DNA of 64,000 nt from Rhizobium sp. P40RR-XXII (GCF_012641405.1 NZ_JABAII010000002.1:558001-622000), one strand, 5' to 3'. Counted from the first letter of the stretch, positions 18,988-29,113 are shown. Translations and numbers: made by a program. The notes: generated from the sequence alone by a model not told the origin.

Positions 18988-20205
18988 CTACCGCAAATCG
19001 GGAGTCTGGTCAAACAGACGCTTGTGGGCGCTGATGGCGTATGTGTCCGTCATGCCGGCCAGATAATCGCCGACATGCCTTGCCTTGGGAGCAATCGCAA
19101 GTCCGGCGATATGATCCACCCAGTAATGGCTCTGCATCTCCTTGGGATTTTCCATATAGGCGTGGAAGAGGTCCGTTACGATCTGCGCCGCGCCGGCCCG
19201 GATGCGCATGATATCGGGGTGACGATAGATGCGCTTGAACAGCATCTGCTTGATCAGCTTGTCGGTTTCCGCCATCTCCGCCGAGAAGGTCGCGACGATG
19301 CGTCCAGCGGCACGGATATCGGCGACGTTGCCCGGCTTGATTTCGGCAAGCGCCCGCTGGGAGACCGCAATGACATCCTCGACCATGCGGGTGATCTGCC
19401 GGCGCATGATCTCGTGCGTGAAACGGCTCGGCTCCAGATGCGGATAGCGCGCCCTCACCTCGGCCATCAGCCCCGCGAGAAACGGCACCTCCTCCAGCAT
19501 GTCGAAAGTCAGATAGCCCGAGCGCAGCCCGTCGTCGATGTCATGGGTGTTATAGGCAATATCGTCCGCAATCGCGGCGACCTGCGCCTCCAGGCTGGCA
19601 AAGGACGCAATTTGGAGATCATGGATCTCGCAATAGTCGAGGATCGGCTGCGGCACCGGCCCGCTAATGCCCTTGCCGTCTGTTGTCATCAGCGGGCCGT
19701 TGTGTTTGACCAGCCCTTCGAGCGTTTCCCAGGTGAGATTGAGCCCGTCGAAATCGGCATAGCGGCGCTCGAGTTTCGTCACGATGCGTAGCGACTGCGC
19801 GTTGTGATCGAAGCCGCCATAGGGCAGCAGCATCTCGTGCAGCGCATCCTCGCCGGTATGACCGAAAGGCGTGTGGCCGAAATCGTGAACCAGCGCCACG
19901 CCTTCCGCCAGGTCTTCATCCAGCTTCAAGGCACGCGCTAAGGCGCGCGCGATCTGCGCCACCTCGATCGTATGCGTCAGCCGGGTGCGGTAATGGTCGC
20001 CGTCCTGGGCGATGAAGACCTGCGTCTTGTGCTTCAAGCGCCGGAAAGCGGTCGCGTGGACGATACGGTCGCGATCGCGCTGGAATTCGGAGCGCGTCGG
20101 GCTCGATCCCTCGTCGTAGAGCCTTCCGCGCGATGCCCAGGGGTCCGTCGCATAGACCGCCTTCTCACCATATCCAAAACCCAGTGCATGCGTATCGATC
20201 GTCAT
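18988..20205 (-). CDS. dgt: Deoxyguanosinetriphosphate triphosphohydrolase-like protein
   Basis: This HD-domain enzyme of 405 residues is predicted to hydrolyse dNTPs to deoxynucleosides and triphosphate. Metal-binding residues are in [17 protein letters not shown] (first His) and [19 protein letters not shown] (HD). The phosphate-contacting region [21 protein letters not shown] lies ahead of these. I chose ATG 20205 because related rhizobial proteins begin MTIDxxALGFG; ATG 20223 is possible. It belongs to the short type-2 Dgt-like group rather than the E. coli type. argS follows after 55 bases. Confidence 0.9.
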   Translation of the reverse strand: MTIDTHALGFGYGEKAVYATDPWASRGRLYDEGSSPTRSEFQRDRDRIVHATAFRRLKHKTQVFIAQDGDHYRTRLTHTIEVAQIARALARALKLDEDLAEGVALVHDFGHTPFGHTGEDALHEMLLPYGGFDHNAQSLRIVTKLERRYADFDGLNLTWETLEGLVKHNGPLMTTDGKGISGPVPQPILDYCEIHDLQIASFASLEAQVAAIADDIAYNTHDIDDGLRSGYLTFDMLEEVPFLAGLMAEVRARYPHLEPSRFTHEIMRRQITRMVEDVIAVSQRALAEIKPGNVADIRAAGRIVATFSAEMAETDKLIKQMLFKRIYRHPDIMRIRAGAAQIVTDLFHAYMENPKEMQSHYWVDHIAGLAIAPKARHVGDYLAGMTDTYAISAHKRLFDQTPDLR

Positions 20206-20509
20206 ATCAATCCATTCCGGCATTTGGCCCCCGCACCATTACAGATGCGAAGGTCGTTTCATCATAACCGACGAAGGCGTTGCCTGCAGATCGGAATATA
20301 CGATCCCGTCGCCAAGCGTGACCCATTGACGCCGCATTGCGGCCTTCATACCTATAGACAAGAAAACAGCAAAATGGCGTGTGGCTCAACCACGAAACCA
20401 GAGCTGTCACCGGCCTGACTTTCATGATAAAGGCTATGGATATCAGCCGTTTGAAAGTGCGACGGCCTATTTGGTTCTCTCCGGATCTTGACCCCGGCAG
20501 GAGGAAAGC
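20206..20509. other. Divergent intergenic region dgt/erpA
   Basis: This 304-base spacer between divergent genes must hold promoters for both. The only certain element is the AGGAGG-type ribosome-binding site of erpA at about 20499-20505. No operator or RNA was recognised. Confidence 0.5.
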
Positions 20510-20842
20510 ATGACTGAGACTAACGTTACCCTATCGGATGCCGCGGCGAAGCGAATCGCCGCGATCGTCGGCGCGGAGACGGGCAAGCACGCACTTCGCG
20601 TTGCCGTCGAAGGCGGCGGCTGTTCCGGCTTTTCCTATAAATTCGATCTCGTCGAAGGCCCGGAAGACGATGATATCGTTGTCGAAAAGGACAACGCCAC
20701 CGTACTGATCGACCAGATGTCGCTGGTCTATATGGCCGGTTCCGAGATCGATTTCGTCGACAACCTGCTCGGCCAATCCTTCCAGATCAAGAATCCGAAT
20801 GCGGTTGCAAGCTGCGGCTGCGGCACGAGTTTCTCGATCTGA
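20510..20842 (+). CDS. erpA: Iron-sulfur cluster insertion protein ErpA
   Basis: This A-type Fe-S carrier of 110 residues delivers clusters to apoproteins. The three conserved cysteines are in EGGGCSGFSYKF (about position 45) and ASCGCGTSFSI at the C-terminus, in the expected Cys-x(about 63)-Cys-Gly-Cys arrangement. The start is strongly supported by AGGAGG six bases upstream. It is transcribed away from dgt and towards xthA (127-base gap). Confidence 0.93.
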   Translation: MTETNVTLSDAAAKRIAAIVGAETGKHALRVAVEGGGCSGFSYKFDLVEGPEDDDIVVEKDNATVLIDQMSLVYMAGSEIDFVDNLLGQSFQIKNPNAVASCGCGTSFSI

Positions 20843-20969
20843 GGCTTCCTCTTTTTCCACAGTTTGATCGCCGGTCCGGAGCCATCGCTTCGGGCCGGCT
20901 TTCATATGGGCTGTAGTCAAGCCGGTCAGCTGCGGATACAACGAGGCGAAGCAAAGGAACGAGCTACCC

Positions 20970-21761
20970 ATGAAAATCGCCACCTGGAACATCAACGGTG
21001 TCAAAGCGCGTATCGAGAACCTCTGCCAGTGGCTGAAGGATTCGAGCCCGGACATCGTCTGCCTGCAGGAGATCAAGACGGTCGACGAAGGTTTTCCGCG
21101 GCTGGAGGTGGAGGCGCTCGGCTATCATGTTGAGACCCACGGGCAGAAAGGCTTCAATGGTGTCGCCATTCTCTCCAAGATCAAGCCGGATGAAGTGACG
21201 CGGGGTCTACCCGGCGGCGACGGCGACGAACAGTCCCGCTTTATGGAAGCAGTGTTTTCCGTGCAAGGGCATGGCGCTCTGCGCGTCTGCTGCCTCTATC
21301 TGCCGAACGGCAATCCGGTCGATACCGAGAAATATCCCTACAAGCTCGCCTGGATGGAACGCCTGCGCAAATTTGCGGCGGATCGCCTCGCGCTCGAGGA
21401 GCCTCTCGTGCTTGCCGGTGACTACAATGTCATTCCGGAGCCGCATGATTGCTTCGATCCGAAGGTTTGGGAGAGCGATGCGCTGTTCCTGCCGCAAACG
21501 CGTCAATCCTTCCGCCAGCTCGAACATCTCGGCTTTACGGATGCGGTGCGGGCGACGACGGATGCCGTGAAGCTTTACTCATTCTGGGATTACCAGGCCG
21601 GCGCCTGGCCGAAGAACAACGGCATCCGGATCGATCACCTGATGCTCTCGCCGGAGGCGGCCGATCGCCTTACCGCGACGGCAATCGAAAAGCATGTGCG
21701 CGCCTGGGAAAAGCCTTCCGACCATGTCCCGGTCATCGCGCACCTCGATTTCGGCAATTAA
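20970..21761 (+). CDS. xthA: Exodeoxyribonuclease III
   Basis: This AP endonuclease/3'-5' exonuclease of base-excision repair has 263 residues. It begins MKIATWNINGVKARIEN, with the catalytic Glu in CLQEIKTVDEGFPR, GFNGVAILSK, the metal/catalytic region VLAGDYNVIPEPHD, and the terminal SDHVPVIAHLDF. It is convergent with exoR. Confidence 0.95.
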   Translation: MKIATWNINGVKARIENLCQWLKDSSPDIVCLQEIKTVDEGFPRLEVEALGYHVETHGQKGFNGVAILSKIKPDEVTRGLPGGDGDEQSRFMEAVFSVQGHGALRVCCLYLPNGNPVDTEKYPYKLAWMERLRKFAADRLALEEPLVLAGDYNVIPEPHDCFDPKVWESDALFLPQTRQSFRQLEHLGFTDAVRATTDAVKLYSFWDYQAGAWPKNNGIRIDHLMLSPEAADRLTATAIEKHVRAWEKPSDHVPVIAHLDFGN

Positions 21762-21789
21762 ACGTCAGCCCGAAACAAGGCAGTTCGGC

Positions 21790-21811
21790 AACTGCCCGGC
21801 AACGGGCAGTT
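21790..21811. terminator. Convergent hairpin between xthA and exoR
   Basis: AACTGCCCG and CGGGCAGTT form a perfect nine-base stem with a GCAA tetraloop. A competing smaller hairpin uses GGCAGTT just upstream. It lies between the converging stop codons, but there is no strong T-run, so termination strength is uncertain. Confidence 0.55.
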
Positions 21812-21821
21812 AAGGCGGCAA

Positions 21822-22625
21822 TCAATCGGAGCCGGCGACGTCAAGCTGATGAGCCATGGAGACCGCCACGCGACGGTCGTTCTCATTGGCAACAGAGAAT
21901 GCCTGCTCCTGCAGATCTTCCATCCAGCTGCAGTCCTTCGGCTTGCACTTGTCCAATGCCGCGGTCATGAAGGCGAGACCTCGGACGGATTGACCTTCCT
22001 GGAACAGGATATTGCCGAAGACCGCCATGGCGCCCGGATGGCCGCTCTTGCGTGCCTGGTTCAGCCACTTCTTGGCCTGCTGCACATTGGTGGCGCCGCC
22101 CTCGCCCGTCAGCATCATCTGCGCGAGCTGGAACTGCGCCTCGGGAACGCCGAAGGTGGATGCAACCTGGAAATAAAGCTGGCGAGCCTGGTTGAGATCG
22201 ATCTTGACCGGGCTGTTGGTAATGCCGGTCTTGTAGTAGCTGGCGAGAGCGAGCAGCGCGTTGATAAAGAAGCCGGTGTCTTCAGAGCCGGGCTCCACGC
22301 CCTGCTGGGCGATCTCGCTATAAATCTTGAAAGCTTCGAAATCGTTCTGCGTCACACCGTCGCCGTCGGCATACATGTTGGCGAGAGCCCAGCGCGACCC
22401 GGTATGGCCCTTTTCGGCGGCATAGCGATAGGCTTCGACCGCTTCTTCCTTCTGCCCGTTCTTGTAGGCCTTGAAGCCGAACTTGAAGAGATCGAACGGA
22501 CCCGATTCCTTGGTGACACCGGCAGTGATATCGAATGCCTTGGCTTGACCCGCCAGCGCCACTGCCGTGGCAAGGGACAGGCTGAGCATCATGACTCTCG
22601 CTGATATGAACTCGGACTTAAACAT
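21822..22625 (-). CDS. exoR: Exopolysaccharide regulator ExoR
   Basis: ExoR is a secreted Sel1-repeat protein that in Sinorhizobium binds the periplasmic part of the ExoS sensor and holds the ExoS-ChvI system off, limiting succinoglycan and raising motility. Here it has 267 residues: a signal peptide ending near GQAKA-FDITAG, then repeats such as EEAVEAYRYAAEKGHTGSRW, GVPEAQFQLAQMML and AKKWLNQARKSGHPGAMAVF. The pattern and length match rhizobial ExoR closely. ATG 22625 is preferred to a frame eight codons longer because the signal peptide then begins cleanly (MFKSEF). Confidence 0.92.
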   Translation of the reverse strand: MFKSEFISARVMMLSLSLATAVALAGQAKAFDITAGVTKESGPFDLFKFGFKAYKNGQKEEAVEAYRYAAEKGHTGSRWALANMYADGDGVTQNDFEAFKIYSEIAQQGVEPGSEDTGFFINALLALASYYKTGITNSPVKIDLNQARQLYFQVASTFGVPEAQFQLAQMMLTGEGGATNVQQAKKWLNQARKSGHPGAMAVFGNILFQEGQSVRGLAFMTAALDKCKPKDCSWMEDLQEQAFSVANENDRRVAVSMAHQLDVAGSD

Positions 22626-23308
22626 AACAGTCGATTTCTTTCGCTCCATTCGGGCCTATGACGGCGCTTGCATGAACGCCGTCAGATTCGCGAATGTTTT
22701 CCCTGATGGCGCATGAGACTGAATCATCCTTTGCAAAGACGGTTCCCATGGCATTCAACCGAGGCTGTTTGCCACAATTGCGAGCATAGCTTGCAATTAT
22801 GTCCAAACCAGCATTTGTGCGGCCGTTATCGTATCCCATCACAGAACCCGCGCTCCCGTTCGCTTGCCGAGGAGTGACATCGAACGTCGTCAGGCTGACG
22901 CCTTCCCTTGGTGGGCAAAGACTTTTCCCCTGCATCGGAAGCGTCATGGCTCCGATCCCGGATCGTTGCTTATGCCAAAGTGGAAGCTCACCCATCGATC
23001 GTTTACGCACTTTCTACAAGGCTAACCCCTGTGCCCACGTAATCGCTGCTCCCCATTTGTGGCGGGAAATGGACAAATTGTAATCTGATCACGTGGCTGC
23101 AATGTCTTGAAATAGAGTGTTGCTAATTCGTCACAAAGATTTTACCGATCTTGTAACTTCCTTAACCATAAATCCGGCAAGGAGGCCGGTTTGGCGCTCC
23201 GATCCGTCCGCGCGCGGCAAAAAAACGCCGCGGGACTTGTACAAGTCCGCGACGCTCTCAATGAGATGAAGTGATAGATGATAAGTTCGTCAATCCAATG
23301 ACTTATTG
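22626..23308. other. Gene-poor spacer upstream of exoR
   Basis: These 683 bases hold the exoR promoter side and, at the far end, the terminator of the FadL-type gene. A minus-strand frame of 130 codons (22618-23010) overlaps the exoR start region and has no recognisable features, so I do not call it. No RNA gene was recognised. Confidence 0.5.
23219..23254 (-). terminator. Intrinsic terminator of the FadL-type gene
   Basis: Arms around CGCGGACTTG and CAAGTCCCGCG form a strong stem followed on the minus strand by a run of seven T. It lies 55 bases beyond the stop codon at 23309. Confidence 0.85.
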
Positions 23309-24565
23309 TCAGAAGCTGACTTTTACCGACGTCTGAAGAGCGGCGACCAAGTCATTGCCGAAGCTGTAGCTCGCGTCATCGCCGTAGACGATGCCGCCGC
23401 GAGTGACCGGTCCGGATTTGCCTGATGTCATCAGACCAAGCGCGCCGCCGAAGTTGAACTGAACGTGCTCCGTCGCCTTGTAGGCAACACCTGCACCGAG
23501 CGTCCACGTATCCGAGTTCATGCCATAGCCATCGCTCGTACCACGATCCCAGCTCAGGCTGATGGCGCCGCTCCACTTGTCATTGAACTTGTGTCCGACA
23601 CCGCCCGTGATGGTCCAGCCGTCGCGATACAGCAAGTCAAGCGACGTCAGCTGCGTCGGCCCGCCGGTCCGGCAGGAGGCGACGCCACGGGTCGAGGTCG
23701 GGCAAAGGGCGATGCTTTGCAAGAGGCTCCAATTCGTCCATTTGACCGAACCGAATGCCAGCCAGTCCGGCGCGATGCCGCTCTGCACCTTCCATTCCAG
23801 CGAGTCCGGAGCGTCGGCCGAGCCGAAGACCGAGGTAGCCGCGCCGAAGAACGGCCGAATCGGCGGCAGCTCGGTCAGATCGACACTGCCCTTGAGATTG
23901 TCGTATTTGACCCGGCTGTTGTAGACGAGGCTCGTGCGGAAGGCATATTCCGGGATTTCATAGGCCAGACCGGCGCGCCAGCCCCAGCCGTGACCATCGA
24001 CATCAAGCGAGCCGACGCCATCGTAGACGGAGGAAAGCGGAGCCGGGATGGCCGAGACAAGGCGTGACTTGAAACCACTGACTTCCTGATAGAAGCCGCC
24101 ACCGATAACGCGAAATTCGCCCGGGCCTGCATCGAATTTGTAGGAGCAGGTCGCCCCATAATTGTTCGTGCGGACCTTGACCTCGATTTCGTTGTTGGCA
24201 CCGGCCCAGTTCTGGCCTTCGTTGAGATGCCCGCCGAATGGCTGGGAATAATCGGCCATGCAGTCGATGTTGTCGGTGATGCCGATCTTGAAGGCGGCAT
24301 AAGGCATTGCATAATTTTCCGAGGCATCGGTCGAGTGGCTTCGGTTATTGAGATTGCCGTCGCTCGGATCGGTGTCTTTCGCGTTCTTCAACTTGCGGTC
24401 GGGCATGACATAGGTAACGCCGGACTCGAAGACATAACGACCCTTGTCGAAGAGCAAGTCGATGTCATAACCGGAACGGTCGAGACCGCCCGCAAAGGCC
24501 GCACTCGCAAAAGACGTACCGATGATGAATGAAACTGCGCTCCTCAACGCAATAGAAAATGCCAT
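23309..24565 (-). CDS. OmpP1/FadL family outer-membrane transport protein
   Basis: This outer-membrane beta-barrel of 418 residues is predicted to take up hydrophobic compounds such as long-chain fatty acids. The signal peptide runs to SFASAAFA-GGLDRSG. The hatch-like N-terminal segment is followed by alternating aromatic strands, and the chain ends in SVKVSF with the terminal Phe typical of barrels. ATG 24565 is chosen because GGGGGAG lies five bases upstream and a signal peptide follows directly; the longer frame adds 58 unrelated residues. It is monocistronic, with its own terminator. Confidence 0.82.
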   Translation of the reverse strand: MAFSIALRSAVSFIIGTSFASAAFAGGLDRSGYDIDLLFDKGRYVFESGVTYVMPDRKLKNAKDTDPSDGNLNNRSHSTDASENYAMPYAAFKIGITDNIDCMADYSQPFGGHLNEGQNWAGANNEIEVKVRTNNYGATCSYKFDAGPGEFRVIGGGFYQEVSGFKSRLVSAIPAPLSSVYDGVGSLDVDGHGWGWRAGLAYEIPEYAFRTSLVYNSRVKYDNLKGSVDLTELPPIRPFFGAATSVFGSADAPDSLEWKVQSGIAPDWLAFGSVKWTNWSLLQSIALCPTSTRGVASCRTGGPTQLTSLDLLYRDGWTITGGVGHKFNDKWSGAISLSWDRGTSDGYGMNSDTWTLGAGVAYKATEHVQFNFGGALGLMTSGKSGPVTRGGIVYGDDASYSFGNDLVAALQTSVKVSF

Positions 24566-24918
24566 TGTAACTCCCCCACGTGTGCATTCGCTTTTTCGAT
24601 TGTTGCGACGATCACTTGAATTGGCAATGCGGCCTACAAGGGCTGAAACCCAGTAAAAGAGTGATTGATTTACGTAAGAAAACGAACTACGCCGCGCAAA
24701 AACCGTGCGATTAGGTAAATTTTTTCTTTTTAATGTCATTTTCTTCCCCGGTTAGATTTTTATTCTTCTTTGCAACAATTCCGTTACAATATGACAACAG
24801 TTCTGCTTTTCGCGAGTGCCTAGCAGATTTAGGTGTAATATGTTTCGCCTGTGCGAAACTGACGATGAATCAGGGTGTAAAGCCCGTTGATCGATATCGA
24901 ATCGAAGAAGAAAGCAAG

Positions 24919-24948
24919 AAAGGCACGCGGCTAACGCCGCGTGCCTTT
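24919..24948 (-). terminator. Perfect 13-bp hairpin downstream of valS
   Basis: AAAGGCACGCGGC and GCCGCGTGCCTTT pair perfectly around a TAAC loop. On the minus strand the exit side continues CTTGCTTTCTTCTT, so it is a plausible intrinsic terminator about 120 bases after valS. The symmetry also allows plus-strand use. Confidence 0.6.
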
Positions 24949-25021
24949 CACCATTCTCAAAAGCAGGTCGCGCAAAAACAAGTTGCGGTTTTGCGATCAG
25001 GACATGTGCAGGATCAGGAAC

Positions 25022-25056
25022 TTAGAGCGCACCTGAAAGATTGCGATGCGCTTTAG
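25022..25056. repeat. Small palindromic element after valS
   Basis: CTTAGAGCGCA and TGCGCTTTAG are inverted arms (one mismatch) around a 15-base centre, 12 bases beyond the valS stop. The GCGC(A/T)TTTAG ends resemble short dispersed palindromes common in rhizobial intergenic DNA; only one copy is seen here. Confidence 0.4.
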
Positions 25057-25067
25057 TTCCCTCTTTC

Positions 25068-27911
25068 TCAGCTCGCTTCGCTGACCCGGGCCAGTGCTAC
25101 CTTGAGGCTCACCTGCTGCCCTTCGAGCTCACCGAGGCGTTCGCGCTCGGCGGCGACCACGTCCGGATTCGCGTTCGCGACGAACTTCTCGTTCGAAAGC
25201 TTGCCGTTGATGCGCGCGATCTCCTGGTCGTTCTTGGCGATCGCCTTTTCCAGACGTGCCTTTTCGGCCGAGAGGTCGATGAGGTTGCCGAGCGGCAGGC
25301 AGACGGTCGCCTCGCCGACAACGATCTGTGCGGCGCCCTTCGGCGCGGTATCGGCTAGCGAGACGGTTTCGACGCGCGCCAGCCGCTTGATGGCGGCGTC
25401 GTGGCGGAACAGGCGCTCCCGCGTCAGGCTATTCGCGTCGACGACCACCAGCGGGGCGGTCGCTGCCGGCGGCACGTTCATTTCCGAGCGCACCGAACGA
25501 ATGCCGGAAACGAGGTCGATCAGCCAGTTGATTTCATCGGCGGCAATATCGTCCGCATAGGATGGCGCCGGCCAATCGGCATGGCAGATCAGGCCCTCGC
25601 GCTCATTGCCCTCGCCCGCCGTATGCGCCCAAAGCTCTTCGGTCATGAAGGGCATGAACGGATGCAGCAGCTTATAGGTCTCTTCGAGAACATAGGCAGC
25701 GCAGGACTGCGCCTCCGCCTTGGCGTTCTCGTCGTCACCATTGAAGATCGGCTTCAGCAGCTCAAGATACCAGTCGCAGAACTGGTTCCAGATGAAGCGA
25801 TAGAGCGCACTTGCCGCATCGTTGAAGCGGAAGCTTTCCAGCGCTTCGGTGACGTCGCGCTCCGCGCGCGCCAGCTCCGTCAGAATCCAGCGATTGACGG
25901 TGAGCTCGGCGGCTTCCGGCACGAAATGCGGGTCGCTCTTGGCTCCATTCATCTCGGCAAAGCGCGTCGCGTTCCAGAGCTTGGTGCCGAAGTTTCGGTA
26001 GCCGGTGATACGGGCCGGATCGAGCTTCACGTCGCGACCCTGCGCCGCCATGATCGCGAGCGTGAAACGCAGCGAATCGGCGCCGTACTGGTCGATCAGT
26101 TCGAGCGGATCGATGACGTTGCCCTTGGACTTTGACATCTTCTGCCCGTTCTTGTCGCGCACCAGGGCGTGGACATAGACCGTGCTGAACGGCTCGACAG
26201 GTTCGCCGTTCTCATCCTCCATGAAATGGAGACCCATCATCATCATGCGGGCAACCCAGAAGAAGATGATATCGAAGCCGGTGACGAGCACGTTCGTCGG
26301 ATAGTAGCGCGCCAGTTCCGGCGTCTCATCCGGCCACCCGAGCGTCGAGAACGGCCAGAGCGCGGAGGAAAACCAGGTATCGAGCACGTCTTCGTCGCGC
26401 GTCAGGATTTCGCCCGGCTTGAAGTTCTCCAGCAGGTCCTCGACATAGGCCTTCATCGGCCCCTCATGCGAAAGATAATGCTGGATCGCCGCCTGCAGCG
26501 CTTCTTCTTCGGTCTTTTCGACGAAGACCTGGCCATCCGGTCCATACCAGGCGGGAATCTGGTGACCCCACCAGAGCTGACGGGAAACGCACCACGGCTG
26601 AATGTTTTCCATCCAGTCGTAATAGGTCTTGTCCCAGCTCTTCGGGACGAGCTTGGTGCGGCCGTCACGGACGGAGGCAATCGCCGGTTCGGCGAGCGTC
26701 TTGGCGTCAACATACCACTGCTCGGTCAGGCGCGGCTCGATCGGCACGCCGCCGCGGTCGCCATGCGGAACCATGTGCTTGTGCGGCTCGACCCTATCCA
26801 GCAATTCGGATTCTTCGAAAATGCGAACAATGATCTTGCGCGCCTCGAAGCGGTCCTTGCCTTCCAGCTCATCCCAAGCGCCGTGCAGAGCGGCCGGATG
26901 ATCGAGACCTTCGAGGAAGTCCTCGTTGTCCTTGATGGTGATGGTGGCTTCCGGGGTCAGAATGTTGACGACGCGCAGACCGCGGCGCTTGCCGACGTCG
27001 AAGTCATTGAAATCATGCGCCGGCGTCATCTTGACCGCGCCCGTTCCGGCCGTCGGATCCGGATATTCGTCGGCGACGATCGGGATGCGGCGGCCGACGA
27101 TCGGCAGGATGACATGCTTGCCGATGATCGACTTGTAGCGTTCGTCGGTCGGATTGACCGCGACGCCGGTATCGCCAAGCATGGTCTCGGGACGGGTGGT
27201 GGCGACGACCAGATAGTCTCGCGTTTCCCATTCCGTCGGCTTGCCCTCGTCATCGAAGGCAACCGGATGCTGATAGGTGACGCCTGGCTCCAGCGGGTAA
27301 CGCAGGTACCAGAGATTGCCGTTGACCTCGTGCTGCTCGACCTCGATATCCGAAATCGCGGTCAGCATTTTCGGATCCCAGTTGACCAGCCGCTTGTCGC
27401 GATAGATCAGGCCCTCCTTGTAGAGCGTGACGAAGACTTCGAGAACGGCCTTGGACAGGCCCTCGTCCATGGTGAAGCGTTCGCGCGACCAGTCGCAGGA
27501 GGCACCAAGGCGCTTGAGCTGATTGAAGATCAAGCCGCCCGATTCCGCCTTCCATTCCCAGACCTTCTCGATGAAAGCCTCACGGCCCATCTTGTGACGA
27601 TCCGGCTGCTGGCGCTCGGCGAGACGACGCTCGACGACCATCTGCGTGGCGATGCCGGCATGGTCCATGCCGGGCTGCCAGAGAACGTCCTTGCCGCGCA
27701 TGCGTTCGAACCGCACCATGATATCCTGCAGCGTGTTGTTCAGCGCATGCCCCATGTGCAGCGAACCGGTCACGTTCGGCGGCGGTATGACGATGGTGAA
27801 GGTTTCCGCGCCCGGCTTGGCATTCGCACCGGCGCGAAAGGCGTCGGCCTCATCCCATTTTTGGGCGATCTTCGGTTCGACTGCGGCGGAATCATATGTT
27901 TTGTCGAGCAT
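25068..27911 (-). CDS. valS: Valyl-tRNA synthetase
   Basis: This class I synthetase of 947 residues has the HIGH-type motif in PPPNVTGSLHMGHALNNT at about 44-61, the editing (CP1) domain with TRPETMLGDTGVAVNPTD, KMSKSKGNVIDP at about 540, a tRNA-binding anticodon domain and a C-terminal coiled coil (LIDLSAEKARLEKAIAKND). ATG 27911 gives the family start MLDKTYD; an extended frame to 28016 runs through the popZ terminator. Confidence 0.97.
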   Translation of the reverse strand: MLDKTYDSAAVEPKIAQKWDEADAFRAGANAKPGAETFTIVIPPPNVTGSLHMGHALNNTLQDIMVRFERMRGKDVLWQPGMDHAGIATQMVVERRLAERQQPDRHKMGREAFIEKVWEWKAESGGLIFNQLKRLGASCDWSRERFTMDEGLSKAVLEVFVTLYKEGLIYRDKRLVNWDPKMLTAISDIEVEQHEVNGNLWYLRYPLEPGVTYQHPVAFDDEGKPTEWETRDYLVVATTRPETMLGDTGVAVNPTDERYKSIIGKHVILPIVGRRIPIVADEYPDPTAGTGAVKMTPAHDFNDFDVGKRRGLRVVNILTPEATITIKDNEDFLEGLDHPAALHGAWDELEGKDRFEARKIIVRIFEESELLDRVEPHKHMVPHGDRGGVPIEPRLTEQWYVDAKTLAEPAIASVRDGRTKLVPKSWDKTYYDWMENIQPWCVSRQLWWGHQIPAWYGPDGQVFVEKTEEEALQAAIQHYLSHEGPMKAYVEDLLENFKPGEILTRDEDVLDTWFSSALWPFSTLGWPDETPELARYYPTNVLVTGFDIIFFWVARMMMMGLHFMEDENGEPVEPFSTVYVHALVRDKNGQKMSKSKGNVIDPLELIDQYGADSLRFTLAIMAAQGRDVKLDPARITGYRNFGTKLWNATRFAEMNGAKSDPHFVPEAAELTVNRWILTELARAERDVTEALESFRFNDAASALYRFIWNQFCDWYLELLKPIFNGDDENAKAEAQSCAAYVLEETYKLLHPFMPFMTEELWAHTAGEGNEREGLICHADWPAPSYADDIAADEINWLIDLVSGIRSVRSEMNVPPAATAPLVVVDANSLTRERLFRHDAAIKRLARVETVSLADTAPKGAAQIVVGEATVCLPLGNLIDLSAEKARLEKAIAKNDQEIARINGKLSNEKFVANANPDVVAAERERLGELEGQQVSLKVALARVSEAS

Positions 27912-27977
27912 TTTATGACCGGATCTTGAGGATTGGGTGATGCGGGTTGTAAATAGGATGGCTGTGGGCAAGTCAAT

Positions 27978-28007
27978 AAAAAAGCCGCCCCGGAGCCGGA
28001 GCGGCGG
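27978..28007 (-). terminator. Intrinsic terminator of popZ
   Basis: A stem of GCCGCTCCGG with CCGGGGCGGC (one G-T pair) is followed on the minus strand by six T. It lies 25 bases after the popZ stop, so valS is expected to use its own promoter between 27911 and 27978. Confidence 0.88.
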
Positions 28008-28031
28008 ATCGGTCACCCGAAGCTCAGGCTG

Positions 28032-28925
28032 TCAGCGGCGCGGGCCGCGGGCCACTCGTTCGATTTCCTCGCGCACGAGACGCTCGACAAGGGTCGGCAG
28101 ATTGTCGTCGAGCCATTCCTGCAGCATGGGCCGCAGCATTTCCTGAGCCAGCTCATCGAGAGAACGGCGCGGGCCTCCATCGACGATGGCGGCAAGTTCT
28201 TCAAACGAGCGGGCAACCTGCGCGCCGGCCGCTTCGGACATCAATGGCGACGTAGCCACGACCTGGGCCGTCGGCAAGGACGTTTCCAATTCCGCCGCAG
28301 CGGCTACGATCGGTTCAGGTGCCGGGGAAACCGGGGCCTCGACCGGTGCGGCTGCCCGAGGCGCAGCCATTTGGAACGTACGAGTGGAGACCGTCGCCGG
28401 CAATTCTTCCATTTCGGGTTCGCCCCCGACTTCCGCCGGAGCCTGCACGGCCATCGGAGCGACCGGCGCCACCATATCGGTAATGGCATGCCGCAGCGGC
28501 GCATCGGCGACCGGCTCGACATGGACTTCGGCAAGACGCGCGGCCATGGCCGGCGGCAGTTCACGCGGCTGCGGCGGCTCGCGCCCGGCGTTCAGCAATG
28601 CGGCGGCGTTGCGCTCGGAAGCGGCGCGGACGCGCGCTGCGACATCCGCCAGCGACAAGCCGCGACCGGCACCCTCCGGTTCGGCAACGGGCATCTGCGA
28701 GTTTGCGGCGACGAAACGCGGGTCCTGCTCCGCGCGGGCGCGATCCGCGGCAGCGAACTCTTCGTCTACCGTCAACGGAATATCGTCGTCGCGCATGTTG
28801 GAAGCAGCGAGATGAGGGGAAGAAATCGGCTTGGCGCCCACGGGTTCGTTGCTTTCGATGATCCTGCGGATCGATGCCAGAATCTCTTCCATGGACGGTT
28901 CACGCACTACATTTGGCTGAGCCAT
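28032..28925 (-). CDS. popZ: Polar organizing protein PopZ (DUF2497)
   Basis: PopZ is a self-assembling pole scaffold that anchors the chromosome origin and regulators. The protein has about 297 residues: a conserved N-terminal helix REPSMEEILASIRRIIES, a long disordered Ala/Pro/Glu-rich middle, and the C-terminal oligomerisation helices LDELAQEMLRPMLQEWLDD and LPTLVERLVREEIERVARG. In polar-growing Rhizobiales PopZ marks the growth pole. ATG 28925 has GGGG six bases upstream; an ATG two codons earlier overlaps that site. It lies between the PIMT-like gene and valS. Confidence 0.92.
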   Translation of the reverse strand: MAQPNVVREPSMEEILASIRRIIESNEPVGAKPISSPHLAASNMRDDDIPLTVDEEFAAADRARAEQDPRFVAANSQMPVAEPEGAGRGLSLADVAARVRAASERNAAALLNAGREPPQPRELPPAMAARLAEVHVEPVADAPLRHAITDMVAPVAPMAVQAPAEVGGEPEMEELPATVSTRTFQMAAPRAAAPVEAPVSPAPEPIVAAAAELETSLPTAQVVATSPLMSEAAGAQVARSFEELAAIVDGGPRRSLDELAQEMLRPMLQEWLDDNLPTLVERLVREEIERVARGPRR

Positions 28926-29113
28926 ATTCATCCCCGTTTTCCATATTCAACGACCGGAAACTCGCCAACTCGGCACCCGAATCAGGGTCACCCTAGATGA
29001 CTGCCCTCGGGAAAAAAATCACCGTCAAAGCACTAAACCCGGTGATGCACAGTTTTGTTACGATCACAACGAATCGCTCTGCTGCCTGCGATTCTGCCAC
29101 AGGCGCCGGCAAT

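Larger units (their letters stand above)
24566..25067. other. Spacer between fadL-type gene and valS end
   Basis: These 502 bases contain an AT-rich likely promoter for the FadL-type gene, a perfect 13-bp hairpin at 24919-24948 and a repeat-like palindrome at 25022-25056 (listed separately). A plus-strand frame of 107 codons runs through these repeats and is not credible as a gene. Confidence 0.5.

Noticed and set aside
22618..23010. 130-codon minus-strand frame upstream of exoR
   Set aside because: It overlaps the exoR start, has no ribosome-binding site and no recognisable features; the region is more likely the exoR promoter side.
26169..27929. 586-codon plus-strand frame opposite valS
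   Set aside because: It is antisense to a clear valyl-tRNA synthetase with no protein features of its own.
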